Source: Methyloversatilis universalis
GTDB lineage: Bacteria > Pseudomonadota > Gammaproteobacteria > Methylococcales > Methylococcaceae
Direction of reading: 5' to 3'
Length of the DNA: 64,000 nucleotides
Assembly: GCA_020723665.1 (NCBI GenBank)
Contig: DYIL01000005.1
Span: forward strand, 62,001-126,000
The translations under genes were made by a program, and so were the position numbers. Numbering within the stretch: position 1 is the first letter of the stretch; each line of letters begins with the position of its first letter. Of this stretch, positions 11,481 to 20,246 are shown in pieces. The notes below the pieces were generated by a model, which was not told the origin of the DNA, did no database searches, and was given only the letters and a program-made list of their open reading frames with translations.

Positions 11481-11569
11481 GATGTTTGAGCGCCGTGCGG
11501 CGCGGGTGCGAATGAATCCACGATGTACGGTTACTCGATGAACCGTTTTTTCGAAAGGGTGTCGCCGCG

Positions 11570-11923
11570 ATGAAATACGTCATTCAGATCAATGCCGGAC
11601 CTTGTTCCGCTCAAGCGGCGCGCACTGCCTATCAGTTTATCAAAGCCGCGTTGGATAAAGATCACGAAATCGTGTGCGTGTTCTTTTACCATGATGGGGT
11701 TTATAACGCGCTGCGATCCGGTTTGTCGGCGGACGACAAGGATTTGGTCCCGCCCTGGGCCGATCTCGCCGATAAGCACGGGATCGATCTGGTGCTGTGC
11801 GTTTCGGCCGCTGAGCGGCGCGGCGTCTCTACACCCGGTGCGGGCGGTTTTCGGATGGGCGGTTTGGGACAATGGATGGATGCCTGCCTGAAAGCAGACC
11901 GGGTATTGGTTTTTGGTGGTTGA
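11570..11923 (+). CDS. tusD: Sulfurtransferase complex subunit TusD
   Basis: This 117-residue DsrE-family protein is the sulfur-accepting subunit of the TusBCD complex, which relays persulfide sulfur from IscS and TusA to TusE for 2-thiouridine formation in tRNA. The conserved active cysteine is visible in DLVLCVSAAERRG. It is the first of four tightly packed genes (tusD-C-B-E); its stop overlaps possible start codons of tusC. Confidence 0.93.
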   Translation: MKYVIQINAGPCSAQAARTAYQFIKAALDKDHEIVCVFFYHDGVYNALRSGLSADDKDLVPPWADLADKHGIDLVLCVSAAERRGVSTPGAGGFRMGGLGQWMDACLKADRVLVFGG

Positions 11924-11927
11924 ATCG

Positions 11928-12287
11928 GTGCAAAAAAGATTTTTGTTTGTGATACGCGGTGGCTCTCGGGACGGCGCAAGAGTCCGGGAGTCGCTTGACA
12001 TGGCCATGACCGCCGCTGCTTTCGATCAGGCCGTACGGCTCCTGATGCTGGACGATGGCGTGTTTCTGCTCAAGCGCGGTCGGCAGCCCGAGCCGTGCCG
12101 GCTGAAACCAGTCGCTCCCTTGTTCGAGGCTTTGGCTTTGTACGATGTGGAGGATGTAGTAGTCGAGCGGGAGTCCTTGCGGGCAAGGCACTTGACGACC
12201 GAGGATCTCGTCATCCCCGTGCGCGTCGTTGACAGGGCGGAAGTCGCCGGATTGACGGCGGAACATGACATCGTAATCTCATGCTGA
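11928..12287 (+). CDS. tusC: Sulfurtransferase complex subunit TusC
   Basis: This DsrF-family protein of 119 residues is the structural partner in the TusBCD hexamer. I take the GTG at 11928 (MQKRFLFVIRGGS) as start because it matches the normal TusC N-terminus. In-frame TTG and GTG codons at 11913 and 11916 would give a five- or four-residue extension overlapping tusD. The stop codon overlaps the tusB start, which suggests translational coupling. Confidence 0.88.
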   Translation: MQKRFLFVIRGGSRDGARVRESLDMAMTAAAFDQAVRLLMLDDGVFLLKRGRQPEPCRLKPVAPLFEALALYDVEDVVVERESLRARHLTTEDLVIPVRVVDRAEVAGLTAEHDIVISC

Positions 12288-12595
12288 TGGCAGTCCTGCA
12301 TATCGTCAGCCGTTCGCCTCGGGAAAGCCGCGCCCTGGAAGACTGTCTCGTCCGGGCTGGTAAGGGCGATGCGGTTCTTCTGATCGAAGACGCGGTCTAC
12401 GCCGCAGTGGACGGCGCGGATATCGAAGCAGTTCTGAAGTCGGCTCCAGGACGCGTCAGGTTTTATGCCTTGGGGCCGGATCTCGACAAGCGCGGCGTGG
12501 ACGCTTCCAAGGTCGCCGAAGCGATTCGCATCGTCGACTATGGAGGATTCGTGGATTTGACCGCCGAATGCCGGCTTGTCCAGTCGTGGTTTTGA
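12281..12595 (+). CDS. tusB: Sulfurtransferase complex subunit TusB
   Basis: This 104-residue DsrH-family protein is the third TusBCD subunit. It begins at ATG 12281, or at ATG 12287 giving MAVLHIVSRSP, which fits the family equally well. The conserved segment IRIVDYGGFVDL near the C-terminus is typical of TusB. The reading frame overlaps tusC by 7 bases and is followed 3 bases later by tusE. Confidence 0.88.
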   Translation: MLMAVLHIVSRSPRESRALEDCLVRAGKGDAVLLIEDAVYAAVDGADIEAVLKSAPGRVRFYALGPDLDKRGVDASKVAEAIRIVDYGGFVDLTAECRLVQSWF

Positions 12596-12598
12596 GCC

Positions 12599-12928
12599 AT
12601 GATGGAAGTGAACGGCAAGATTTTGGAAACGACCGAAAGCGGATTTCTGACCGATGTAAATGCCTGGAACGAGCATGTCGCCGCCGCTCTGGCGGCGAGC
12701 ATACCCATAGAATTGACCGAAGCGCATTGGGAGATCGTGCGCTTCATCCGCGGCTACTATCTCAGATTCCACCATCTCCCCAACACCCGCATGTTCGTCA
12801 AGGCGGTGCGGAAGGAATTCGGGGAAGAAAAAGGCTCCTCCCGCTACCTGCACCGGCTGTTCCCGGAAAGCCCTCTTAAATACGCCTGTATGATCGCCGG
12901 GCTGCCCAAGCCGCCGGGGTGTATTTAG
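12599..12928 (+). CDS. tusE: TusE/DsrC-family sulfur carrier
   Basis: This 109-residue protein is the terminal sulfur acceptor of the Tus relay, handing sulfur to MnmA for tRNA thiolation. The penultimate residue is the invariant cysteine (PPGCI at the C-terminus). The second cysteine of dissimilatory DsrC proteins, about ten residues upstream, is also represented by a cysteine (KYACMIAG, 13 residues upstream), so a DsrC-like role is not fully excluded. The linkage to tusDCB favours tRNA modification. The TAG stop lies on the left boundary of a family B repeat, whose first base supplies its G. Confidence 0.9.
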   Translation: MMEVNGKILETTESGFLTDVNAWNEHVAAALAASIPIELTEAHWEIVRFIRGYYLRFHHLPNTRMFVKAVRKEFGEEKGSSRYLHRLFPESPLKYACMIAGLPKPPGCI

Positions 12929-12997
12929 AGCCTATCCCAATAGGCTTCAAGAAACTCTCCGACGAGCTCAGGGGGAACGGCCTATTGGGATAGGCTC
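12928..12997. repeat. Family B palindromic element, copy B1 (TTA duplication)
   Basis: This 70-bp element starts GAGCCTATCCCAATAGGC and ends GCCTATTGGGATAGGCTC. The ends are inverted copies that could fold into one long hairpin. It is flanked on both sides by TTA (12925-12927 and 12998-13000), read as a target-site duplication. The left TTA carries the T and A of the tusE stop codon. As a transcribed hairpin it could also end the tus transcript. Confidence 0.85.
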
Positions 12998-13314
12998 TTA
13001 GCGTAGCCTCGATGGAGCTTTGCGGAATCGAGGATTCGGTTCTGAAACGGTGGCCAATAGAGCGAAAAGGCCGTTACCGTTTCGGGCACCGATGCACGAG
13101 GGCCGGAAGCAGCGGGACGAGCAGCGCTTGGAGCGAATGCTCTGGAGGGATTGGAGTCCGAACTGGGAATTACCGTCGGCACTCCGGAATGGGACGAATT
13201 TCGGAAAGAGATACGTGCGCGGATCGGAGCCAAACGGACCTGAGCGGTTGTGAAAGAACCTGCTGCGCGGCCGATTCTGCGCTTGCGATGCTCACCCTAC
13301 ACGATGTTATTTAC

Positions 13315-13385
13315 GTAGGATGCGCTGAGGTACGAAGCGCAATCAATCGCGAACGATGCGCTTCACTTCGTTCAGCACATCCTAC
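13315..13385. repeat. REP-like imperfect hairpin
   Basis: The ends GTAGGATGCGCTGAGGTACG and its near-complement, finishing TTCAGCACATCCTAC, form an imperfect stem-loop of 71 bp. Hairpins beginning GTAGGATGCGCTGA and ending in CATCCTAC are common intergenic repeats in beta- and gammaproteobacteria. No other copy was seen in this window. Confidence 0.7.
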
Positions 13386-13450
13386 GAGCTGAAACAGCGG
13401 GCAGGATGCGGTCAGAATAGCGTCTTGCGGGAGACTACCCCGCGGCGGCG

Positions 13451-13526
13451 TCGAAGGGCCTGTCCTGAGCGACGTCGAAGGGCTTATTCCGGCCTACAAC
13501 GATTTCCTTTTGATTGAGAAATGGAA
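13451..13526. repeat. Family C element, one-ended remnant (C1)
   Basis: This stretch matches one half of the family C elements: the GTCGAAGGGCTTATTCCGGCC segment and the terminus TTTTGATTGAGAAATGGAA, followed by TAA. The opposite inverted end is missing, so it is either a deleted copy or a solo end. Confidence 0.7.
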
Positions 13527-13708
13527 TAAGTTGAACGAGACGCAACCGCAAGCCTCGACATCGGATGGGCATCATGATTAACAAAGCGCAATGAACTATT
13601 TTGAGCTCGTAGGGTTAGCGGAGCGTAACCCACCGAAAAGGCCTGCCCGTACCGAAGACGAAGAGTTCCCAATCGGTTCGTTACGGGCAACGCGGGCCTT
13701 GCCCCTGG

Positions 13709-14329
13709 TCAATTCCGAATCAACCAGCTCCCGTCCGGCTGGCGGCAGGCGATGTTGTTGACCGAGTCGCGCTGCTGGCCGTAGGTCATGCGGGTGGAGA
13801 ATTCGCGGCAGCGCTCTCCGTTGTCGTTGAAGGTCCTAAGGGGCGTGACGATGTAGTCCACCTGATTGTCGGGGTTGAGCCAATGAACGCTGCGGCGGTC
13901 GGGGGCGAAATCGAGCGCCCGTCCGGTGCAGAACATATCGCTTTCGTCCATGCGGCGAGCGATCTGGTCTCCGATGATCGCGCCGAGCACCGTGCCGGCC
14001 ACGGCGCCAATGACCGTCGAAGCAGTGTCGCCGTTTCCGACACGAGAGCCGATGACCCCGCCGAGCGCGCCGCCCGCCACGCCGCCCAGCACCTCGCCGA
14101 CCGTGGTGCGGTCGCAGTGTCCCGATCTCACGCCGTAGTCGTGGTCCGGGTCGTAGTAAGCGCGATGTTTGTCCTTGTGTTTGTTCCGGTAGCCGTGGGC
14201 CGGTGCCCAGTCGGGCGGGTCGCTGTACGCGTCCTGAGGAAGGGGCAGGATAAGCGCCAGAAAAACCGCACTAAGCAAAACGGATGAACTGGCTGTACGG
14301 AATACGGGTGACGTTTTCGTCGCCGACAT
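13709..14329 (-). CDS. Glycine-zipper surface-antigen family protein (17-kDa antigen / RT0821-like)
   Basis: This 206-residue exported protein has an N-terminal hydrophobic signal segment (residues about 14-35). A linker rich in Lys, His, Tyr and Asp follows. The glycine-zipper 2TM segment (GGVAGGALGGVIGSRVG ... GAVAGTVLGAIIGDQIA, about residues 80-125) is next, and a C-terminal domain carries three cysteines. This is the layout of rickettsial 17-kDa-antigen-like outer-membrane proteins. The precise function is unknown. The gene is alone and divergent from fhs. Confidence 0.78.
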   Translation of the reverse strand: MSATKTSPVFRTASSSVLLSAVFLALILPLPQDAYSDPPDWAPAHGYRNKHKDKHRAYYDPDHDYGVRSGHCDRTTVGEVLGGVAGGALGGVIGSRVGNGDTASTVIGAVAGTVLGAIIGDQIARRMDESDMFCTGRALDFAPDRRSVHWLNPDNQVDYIVTPLRTFNDNGERCREFSTRMTYGQQRDSVNNIACRQPDGSWLIRN

Positions 14330-14778
14330 GGATGCCTCGTGTTTATCTAGGTGATTGTTGTCTGCCTGGGCCGTAAGGCAATTTGCAAGCCGTCTCGGCT
14401 GTGCCCATCGAGTAGGCCGGAATAGGCGTTAGAGGTTCATAGCACATTCGTGTGCTGCACCCTGGGAGTGGGAGCGCTGCGCGTGCCAATCGGCTCCCGG
14501 CTGCTTGGTCCGGCGTTCTCGCGTCGTTTGCCGGAAACGCGACGCTTGTTCCGGCCTCCGATGGAGAGGATTTCAGCCGAACGCGTCGCCGGTTCGCGAC
14601 AAAACCCAATGCGATAGTGTAGCCAAGAAGTCGGCCGCCTTGCTGCGTTGCTTCCGGCAACTTGTTAATATCTGCCAGCTTCGAGGGTTCGGTTACGGCA
14701 TTTGACGGCTTGTGCTCGATGCCCTGTTTTATTCCCGCTTTCCCTATTCATGACCGAAATAGATAAAAAGGTGCATTC
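14330..14778. promoter_or_regulatory. Upstream region of fhs and the surface-antigen gene
   Basis: This 449-bp divergent intergenic region shows no protein-like frame or named riboswitch. A weak sigma-70-like candidate for fhs is TTGACG at 14702-14707 with TGTTTT 17 bp later, about 48 bp before the start codon; it is a poor match at -10. Confidence 0.25.
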
Positions 14779-16452
14779 ATGTCCGACATCGAAATCGCTC
14801 AAAAGGCCAACATGCGGCCGATCATCGATCTGGCCAAAGACCGGCTGGGCATCGCGCCCGAACATCTCGACCCGTATGGCGGTTACAAGGCCAAGCTTTC
14901 CCTGGACTATATCGACAGCCTCAAGGACAGGCCCAACGGCAAGTTGATCCTGGTTACGGCCATCAGTCCGACGCCCGCCGGGGAGGGCAAGACCACCACG
15001 ACCGTCGGTTTGGGCGATGCGCTGAACCGGCTGGGCAAGAAAACCATGATCTGTCTCAGAGAACCCGCTTTGGGGCCGTGTTTCGGCGTCAAGGGCGGAG
15101 CGGCCGGCGGCGGTTACGCTCAGGTGGTGCCTATGGAGGACATCAATCTCCATTTCACGGGCGATTTCCACGCCATCGGCGTCGCCCACAACCTGCTTTC
15201 GGCGATGATCGACAATCATATCCACCACGACAACCGGTTGAACCTCGATCCGCGCCGGATTGCCTGGAAACGTGTCATCGACATGAACGATCGCGCATTG
15301 CGCGACATCGTGATCGGCCTGGGCGGGACGGCCAACGGCTTTGCGCGCGAGGACGGCTTCGACATCATCGCTGCCTCGGAAGTGATGGCCATCCTGTGCC
15401 TGGCGAGCTCGCTCAAAGAGCTGAAGGAGCGGCTCGGAAACATCCTGGTGGGCTACTCCCGCTTCGACAACAAGCCGATATTCGCCCGCGATCTCAATGC
15501 CCACGGGGCCATGGCCGCGCTGCTGAAGGACGCTCTGCGGCCGAATCTGGTCCAGACCCTGGAAAACAATCCGGTATTCGTCCACGGGGGCCCCTTCGCC
15601 AACATCGCCCACGGCTGCAACTCGGTGGTCGCCACCAAGGCGGCCTTGAAGCTGGCCGACTACGTGGTGACCGAAGCCGGCTTCGGCGCCGATCTGGGCG
15701 CGGAGAAATTCATCGACATCAAGTGCCGCAAGACTGGCCTCAAACCGGACGGCGTGGTACTGGTCGCGACCGTGCGGGCGCTCAAGTCGCATGGCGGCGT
15801 GCCGGTGAAGGAACTGCAAAAGGAGAACCTGGAAGCCCTGGAAGCCGGTTTCGTGAACCTGGAGCGGCATCTCGACAACGTGCAGCAGCGGTTCGGCCTG
15901 CCCTGCGTCGTCGCCATCAATCATTTTACCTCCGATACCGACGCCGAAATCGCGCTGCTCAAGCGGAAGGTCGAGGAAAAAGGATCCAAGGTCATCGTCT
16001 GCCGGCATTGGGCCGAGGGCGGAAAGGGCGCGGAAGATCTGGCGCGGGAAGTTGTCCGGATGGTGGAGTCCGGGCAGTCGAGCTTCAAATTCCTGTACGA
16101 AGAACACGCGCCGCTGTGGGACAAGATCAAGACGATCGCCACCCAGTTGTACGGTGCGGCGGACATCACCGCGGACGACAAGGTCCGTCAGCAGCTCGGG
16201 CGGCTGAGCGAGGAATACAGCCATTTCCCGGTATGCATCGCCAAGACGCAGTACTCGTTCTCCAACGATCCGAATCTCAAGGGCGCGCCGTCAGGACACG
16301 TACTCTCCATTCGCGAAGTGCGGCCTTCTCATGGCGCCGAGTTCGTCGTGGTGGTCTGCGGCAGCATGATGACCATGCCGGGACTGCCCAAGGTGCCGGC
16401 GGCCGAGGCGATCGACGTGGACGAGCATGGCCGCATCACGGGTTTGTTCTAA
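14779..16452 (+). CDS. fhs: Formate-tetrahydrofolate ligase
   Basis: This 557-residue enzyme couples formate to tetrahydrofolate with ATP, giving 10-formyl-THF. The nucleotide-binding loop [18 protein letters not shown] is at about residues 65-82, and the formate/THF-binding region [15 protein letters not shown] follows. In methylotrophs it supplies C1 units from formate to the serine hydroxymethyltransferase step, and glyA lies elsewhere in this window. The TAA stop codon is part of the CTAA target duplication of the family A element that follows immediately. Confidence 0.95.
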   Translation: MSDIEIAQKANMRPIIDLAKDRLGIAPEHLDPYGGYKAKLSLDYIDSLKDRPNGKLILVTAISPTPAGEGKTTTTVGLGDALNRLGKKTMICLREPALGPCFGVKGGAAGGGYAQVVPMEDINLHFTGDFHAIGVAHNLLSAMIDNHIHHDNRLNLDPRRIAWKRVIDMNDRALRDIVIGLGGTANGFAREDGFDIIAASEVMAILCLASSLKELKERLGNILVGYSRFDNKPIFARDLNAHGAMAALLKDALRPNLVQTLENNPVFVHGGPFANIAHGCNSVVATKAALKLADYVVTEAGFGADLGAEKFIDIKCRKTGLKPDGVVLVATVRALKSHGGVPVKELQKENLEALEAGFVNLERHLDNVQQRFGLPCVVAINHFTSDTDAEIALLKRKVEEKGSKVIVCRHWAEGGKGAEDLAREVVRMVESGQSSFKFLYEEHAPLWDKIKTIATQLYGAADITADDKVRQQLGRLSEEYSHFPVCIAKTQYSFSNDPNLKGAPSGHVLSIREVRPSHGAEFVVVVCGSMMTMPGLPKVPAAEAIDVDEHGRITGLF

Positions 16453-16677
16453 GGAAGCTCTGAATAAGCCTTCTCCCGCTGGGACAAACCTGTCCTGAGC
16501 TTGTCGAAGGGCCGGGCTTCGCACGTTAGCGTTCGCTCCCGGGGAACGGGTGCACGCGTAGGCGCCGCTTGCGGCTCGCAACGGGGAAAGTGCGGAGTGA
16601 TTGGGTTGGGCGAGGGCCTTTTGGATCCAACAGTTGCACTGTTCGCTTTTCCCACTGGAAACTTAATCCGAGCTTCC
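16453..16677. mobile_element. Family A MITE, copy A1 (CTAA duplication)
   Basis: This 225-bp non-autonomous element has inverted termini GGAAGCTCTGAATAAG and CTTAATCCGAGCTTCC (14 of 16 matching after inversion). It is flanked by CTAA at 16449-16452 and 16678-16681. It has no coding capacity. It is closely similar along its whole length to copy A2 at 45882-46109. It sits directly on the fhs stop codon. Confidence 0.9.
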
Positions 16678-16702
16678 CTAAGGTTTGATGAAATCTACGT
16701 TG

Positions 16703-16726
16703 AACGAGAGGCCAAGGTCTCTCGTT
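16703..16726 (+). terminator. Candidate terminator hairpin, possibly the original fhs terminator
   Basis: AACGAGAG (16703-16710) pairs with CTCTCGTT (16719-16726), the stem continuing inward with GCC/GGT, and TTCGCTTTG follows. It lies just beyond A1, about 250 bp after the fhs stop, so it may be the fhs terminator pushed away by the insertion. The T-tract is weak. Confidence 0.4.
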
Positions 16727-16914
16727 TCGCTTTGCTCCGCGTATGGGTGCAGGTTAAGCGCTCATACGTATAAACTTCTTAGAACGACCGCGCATAAACT
16801 CGTTACATCGCTCGGTGATTGGAGCATTTCCGAAGCATGCGGCGCGCAGTCGGTTTTGATGCGAGTGGCCGTTCGATGCAGCGCTAACCTGAAAAACCGA
16901 AGAGAGACGACGCT

Positions 16915-18054
16915 TTGAAAACCATCGCCGAAGCCCACAAACTTTTGATCGTTGCCGGCGCGCGCCCGAATTTCATGAAGATCGCGCCCATCATCCGGGA
17001 ACTTCAGCGAGGCTCGTATCCGTTCGAATACAAGCTCGTTCACACCGGCCAGCATTACGACAAGGAAATGAGCGACGTATTCTTCGAGGAACTGGAGATA
17101 CCGCCCCCGGATTACCATCTGGACGTAGGCAGCGGTTCGCATGCCGAGCAGACGGCGAAAGTGATGGTGCGTTTCGAAGAGATCTGCATGAAGGACCGGC
17201 CTGATTTGGTAATGGTCGTGGGTGACGTGAATTCCACTCTGGCTTGCTCGATCGTGGCGAAGAAGCTTAGGATCAAGGTGGCTCACGTCGAGGCCGGGCT
17301 GCGGAGCCGCGACATGACGATGCCGGAGGAGGTGAACCGCATCGTGACCGACGCGCTATCCGACTATTTCTTCGTAACCGAGAAAAGCGGCGTGGACAAC
17401 CTGGTGGCCGAGGGCAAGCCGAACGACGCCATCTTTTTCGTCGGCCACGTCATGATCGACAATCTGTTCCACCAGGTGGAGAAGCTGAAACGCCTGCCGG
17501 ATCATGCCTTCGAGACCACGAGCTTCAAGCGGCGGCATCCCTCCTACGGCGTGGTCACGCTGCATCGTCCGTCCAACGTGGACGATCCCGAAACTCTAGC
17601 CGGCATTATCGAGGCGCTGGCGGAGGTGAGCGCCGAGTTGCCGCTGATATTTCCCGTCCATCCGCGCACTCAGGCGAACATCGGAAAATTCGGGCTCGAG
17701 ATCCCCGAGTCCATCGTCACCACCAAACCTCTGTCCTATATGGAATTCCTGAACCTTTTCAAAGACGCTCGGCTGGTTCTGACCGACAGCGGGGGCATTC
17801 AAGAGGAGACCACTGCGCTCGGCATTCCCTGCATCACCCTGCGCGAAAACACGGAACGCCCGATTACCGTGGAGGAGGGTACGAATGTTCTCGTCGGATC
17901 CGACCCGGCGCGCATCGTCGCGGAAGCCAGGAAAGCGCTGAGCGGCTCGGCTGCGGCGAGCAAAAAGCCGGAGTTGTGGGATGGAAGGGCGTCGGCCCGG
18001 ATTCTCTCGACCTTGGCGGATGTTTTGAATAGGGAAGGCACATATTGTTCCTAG
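16915..18054 (+). CDS. wecB: UDP-N-acetylglucosamine 2-epimerase (non-hydrolysing)
   Basis: This 379-residue enzyme interconverts UDP-GlcNAc and UDP-ManNAc, giving the ManNAc donor for surface polysaccharide. Characteristic segments are VAGARPNFMKIAPI at the N-terminus, HVEAGLRSRDMTMPEE in the middle, LHRPSNVDD, and the TDSGGIQEE motif near residue 290. A TTG at 16915 is the likely start because the conserved N-terminus begins within ten residues. It opens the polysaccharide cluster; the wecG-type transferase at 30103 would use the product. Confidence 0.93.
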   Translation: MKTIAEAHKLLIVAGARPNFMKIAPIIRELQRGSYPFEYKLVHTGQHYDKEMSDVFFEELEIPPPDYHLDVGSGSHAEQTAKVMVRFEEICMKDRPDLVMVVGDVNSTLACSIVAKKLRIKVAHVEAGLRSRDMTMPEEVNRIVTDALSDYFFVTEKSGVDNLVAEGKPNDAIFFVGHVMIDNLFHQVEKLKRLPDHAFETTSFKRRHPSYGVVTLHRPSNVDDPETLAGIIEALAEVSAELPLIFPVHPRTQANIGKFGLEIPESIVTTKPLSYMEFLNLFKDARLVLTDSGGIQEETTALGIPCITLRENTERPITVEEGTNVLVGSDPARIVAEARKALSGSAAASKKPELWDGRASARILSTLADVLNREGTYCS

Positions 18055-18116
18055 GAATTGGGTTTGTTTTCGATCGGACGGACATCGGACCATCGATAGG
18101 AGGCGCTAACGGATAA

Positions 18117-18212
18117 GAGCCTATTATCCCAATGGGCTTAAGAAACCCTTCGACAAGCCTGTCCTGAGCGAGGTCGAAGGGCTCAGGGCGAACGGCCTAT
18201 TGGGATAGGCTC
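18117..18212. repeat. Family B palindromic element, copy B2
   Basis: This 96-bp element has ends GAGCCTATTATCCCAATGGG and GCCTATTGGGATAGGCTC and contains the internal CCTGTCCTGAGC...GTCGAAGGG core. The flanks are TAA on the left and TGA on the right, so a duplication is not preserved or has mutated. It lies between wecB and the LamG/GHL10 gene. Confidence 0.75.
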
Positions 18213-18385
18213 TGAGTGAACCTCGGCGCGGGCCGAAAGGGAGTGTCAAACGTCCCGTGTTGGCGGGCGGCGATGCACCTCGGCGATTTGAAGTGCATTA
18301 CGCCGGTTCACGGCGTTCGGGTTTCGATTTGACGGAGATCGGCCCAAGATTGCGTACGCCGGCAAGGGAAATACGGAGATTTTCT

Positions 18386-20242
18386 GTGGCGCGTGACTGT
18401 TTGAGATCTGTTTCGCCCAGGACGGCATTGTCGATACTCAGCTTTCTCGGCGCCCTCCTTATGTTTTTTTGTATATCGGCGAAACCGAAGGATGAGGCGC
18501 TGGTTTCCTTCGAGGGGTTTTCGGAGACGAGACCCCCTGTCCTCAAGCCGGTTTCCGGCGCGACCATCGACCACATGGACGAGATCGGTTCCGTTCTTCA
18601 TATCCCGAAACGGGGGCGTGCGGAGTTGGCCATGCCGCAATCGTTTTCGTTACGAAGCGGAACCATTTCTTTCTGGCTGAAACCATCCTGGCAGGACGCC
18701 GCCTCGTCCCACGCCTTGGTTTCCATGGGCTGGGACAGGCAAAGCTATTTGGTCATCTCGCAAGGCTGGTGGGAACCGGAAGGCGCCAACCGCTTGTATT
18801 TCGTGGTCAGTAACCGGGACAAATTCCATTGTTCGGCCCCTTACCGATTGCAGACGAACGCCTGGACCTTGATCACGGGCGTTTGGAAAGCCGGAAAGGA
18901 CGGATTCTGCCGTCTCTATGCCGACGACGAGTTAGTGGCGAAGTCGGTGTTCTCCGGTAATCCCGACCGATCGCCGAAGACGCCGCTCGTGCTCGGCAGC
19001 GATGCCCCGACCCGTCAAGCCGACGGCCGCGATATGGAAGGATCGATAAAGGGGATCGTCATTTCTCGATCCGCGCTCGCTCACGAACAGATCCACTCGC
19101 GATACGTCGGCGCGATAACGGAGAAGCCGGCGCTTGCAGCCGGAAAATCGTACTGGACCGGGAGTGACGATCCCGCATTCCGAAAAGAAAAACATCGTTC
19201 CGGTATGGAAACCGGCAGGGAAAATCGAATCATCTTCGATGAAGATATCGGTTGGGCCTTATCGAGAGACAATACCGATACCGCGCTTCGGCGTATCAAG
19301 GATGCCGGGTTCAACATCTACGTGCCTTGCGTATGGCATGGTCGGGGCGCTTATTTTCCTTCGGCCAATGCCCATGTCGATACACGGGTGAAGCAGCGAA
19401 TCGACAAAGGCGACGATCCCTTACGATATCTCATTACCAAAGCGCACTCCATGGGGATCGAGGTTCATCCGTGGTTTACCGTGGCGAAACGGGAGGATGG
19501 ACGCTATCCGAAATTCTTCGACGAAGGCACTCCGGAAGGTGCCTATAACGTACATATTCCCGAATTTAGAACGTTTATCGTCGATGTGATAACCGACATG
19601 GCCAAGCGATACACGGTCGATGGCGTTAATCTCGATTATATCCGGACCATGGGGGTATGTATTTCCAAGTTTTGTCAGCAGGATTACCAAGAAAAACATC
19701 GAAGATCTCTCTTATCGGATACCGGCAAGCGGTCCGTCGATCCGGACGCATATGATCGAATACAACGTTGGCAGGATGAAGCCGTATCCGATATCGTCCG
19801 GCGCGTTTCCGACGGCGTTAGAAGTGTACGTCCGCACACGATCGTCAGTGTGGATACCTACGATGATCCGGACGCCAAGCGACGCCCCTTGGAGGGAAGA
19901 AATCCGTTTCTTTGGGCGAACCAAGGGTGGCTCGACGTGATATTTCAAATGAATTACGCAAAACGCCTGAATATAGAAAAAACGGAAAAACTCCGACTAA
20001 AGCTAGACAATAAAAACAAACTCTTCATTCTGTTCGCGAACTATCAAGCCATGGGCCGGAAACAAGTTCCCAAACCTTATGACATCATGGACGATTACAT
20101 TCAGGTGATCAGAACGAGATGGCCAGAAACCGGTATCGCGATCTACCTTTATAAGCATTTGACCGATCTGCAAATACGGAGCCTACGTCGGGGCGCTTTC
20201 AGCCGCCAGGCGGTCCCGACATGGAAGGCGCAAAGAGGATAA
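18386..20242 (+). CDS. Membrane-anchored LamG plus GHL10-type (TIM-barrel) protein
   Basis: I take the GTG at 18386 as start because GGAG lies 8 bases upstream; a GTG at 18257 would add 43 residues without family support. From 18386 the protein has 618 residues. It has an N-terminal transmembrane or signal-anchor segment (ALSILSFLGALLMFFCIS), then a concanavalin-like LamG jelly roll (about residues 60-240; SGTISFWLKPSW, LVLGSDAP). A C-terminal domain resembles the glycoside-hydrolase-like GHL10/DUF4015 barrels (DAGFNIYVPCVW, GIEVHPWFTV, VDGVNLDYIRTMG, LDVIFQMNYA). The LDYIR strand carries the acidic residue expected at the barrel active site. It is probably a periplasmic or surface enzyme acting on the polysaccharide made by this cluster; the substrate is unknown. 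Confidence 0.7.
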   Translation: MARDCLRSVSPRTALSILSFLGALLMFFCISAKPKDEALVSFEGFSETRPPVLKPVSGATIDHMDEIGSVLHIPKRGRAELAMPQSFSLRSGTISFWLKPSWQDAASSHALVSMGWDRQSYLVISQGWWEPEGANRLYFVVSNRDKFHCSAPYRLQTNAWTLITGVWKAGKDGFCRLYADDELVAKSVFSGNPDRSPKTPLVLGSDAPTRQADGRDMEGSIKGIVISRSALAHEQIHSRYVGAITEKPALAAGKSYWTGSDDPAFRKEKHRSGMETGRENRIIFDEDIGWALSRDNTDTALRRIKDAGFNIYVPCVWHGRGAYFPSANAHVDTRVKQRIDKGDDPLRYLITKAHSMGIEVHPWFTVAKREDGRYPKFFDEGTPEGAYNVHIPEFRTFIVDVITDMAKRYTVDGVNLDYIRTMGVCISKFCQQDYQEKHRRSLLSDTGKRSVDPDAYDRIQRWQDEAVSDIVRRVSDGVRSVRPHTIVSVDTYDDPDAKRRPLEGRNPFLWANQGWLDVIFQMNYAKRLNIEKTEKLRLKLDNKNKLFILFANYQAMGRKQVPKPYDIMDDYIQVIRTRWPETGIAIYLYKHLTDLQIRSLRRGAFSRQAVPTWKAQRG

Positions 20243-20246
20243 AGGG

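Larger units (their letters stand above)
12998..13708. other. Repeat-rich intergenic region with no supported gene
   Basis: About 700 bp between tusE and the surface-antigen gene holds only repeats: a REP-like hairpin at 13315-13385, a one-ended family C remnant ending at 13526, a short hairpin GGGTTA-N8-TAACCC near 13607, and an inverted pair TGCCCGTA / TACGGGCA around 13645-13690. One frame ending with the stop at 13242 reads like the C-terminus of a degraded protein (GTPEWDEFRKEIRARIG), but I cannot name it. Confidence 0.6.

Noticed and set aside
12928-13000. CRISPR-like repeat
   Set aside because: The repeated units are inverted ends of single elements dispersed over the window, with no regular spacing or spacers.
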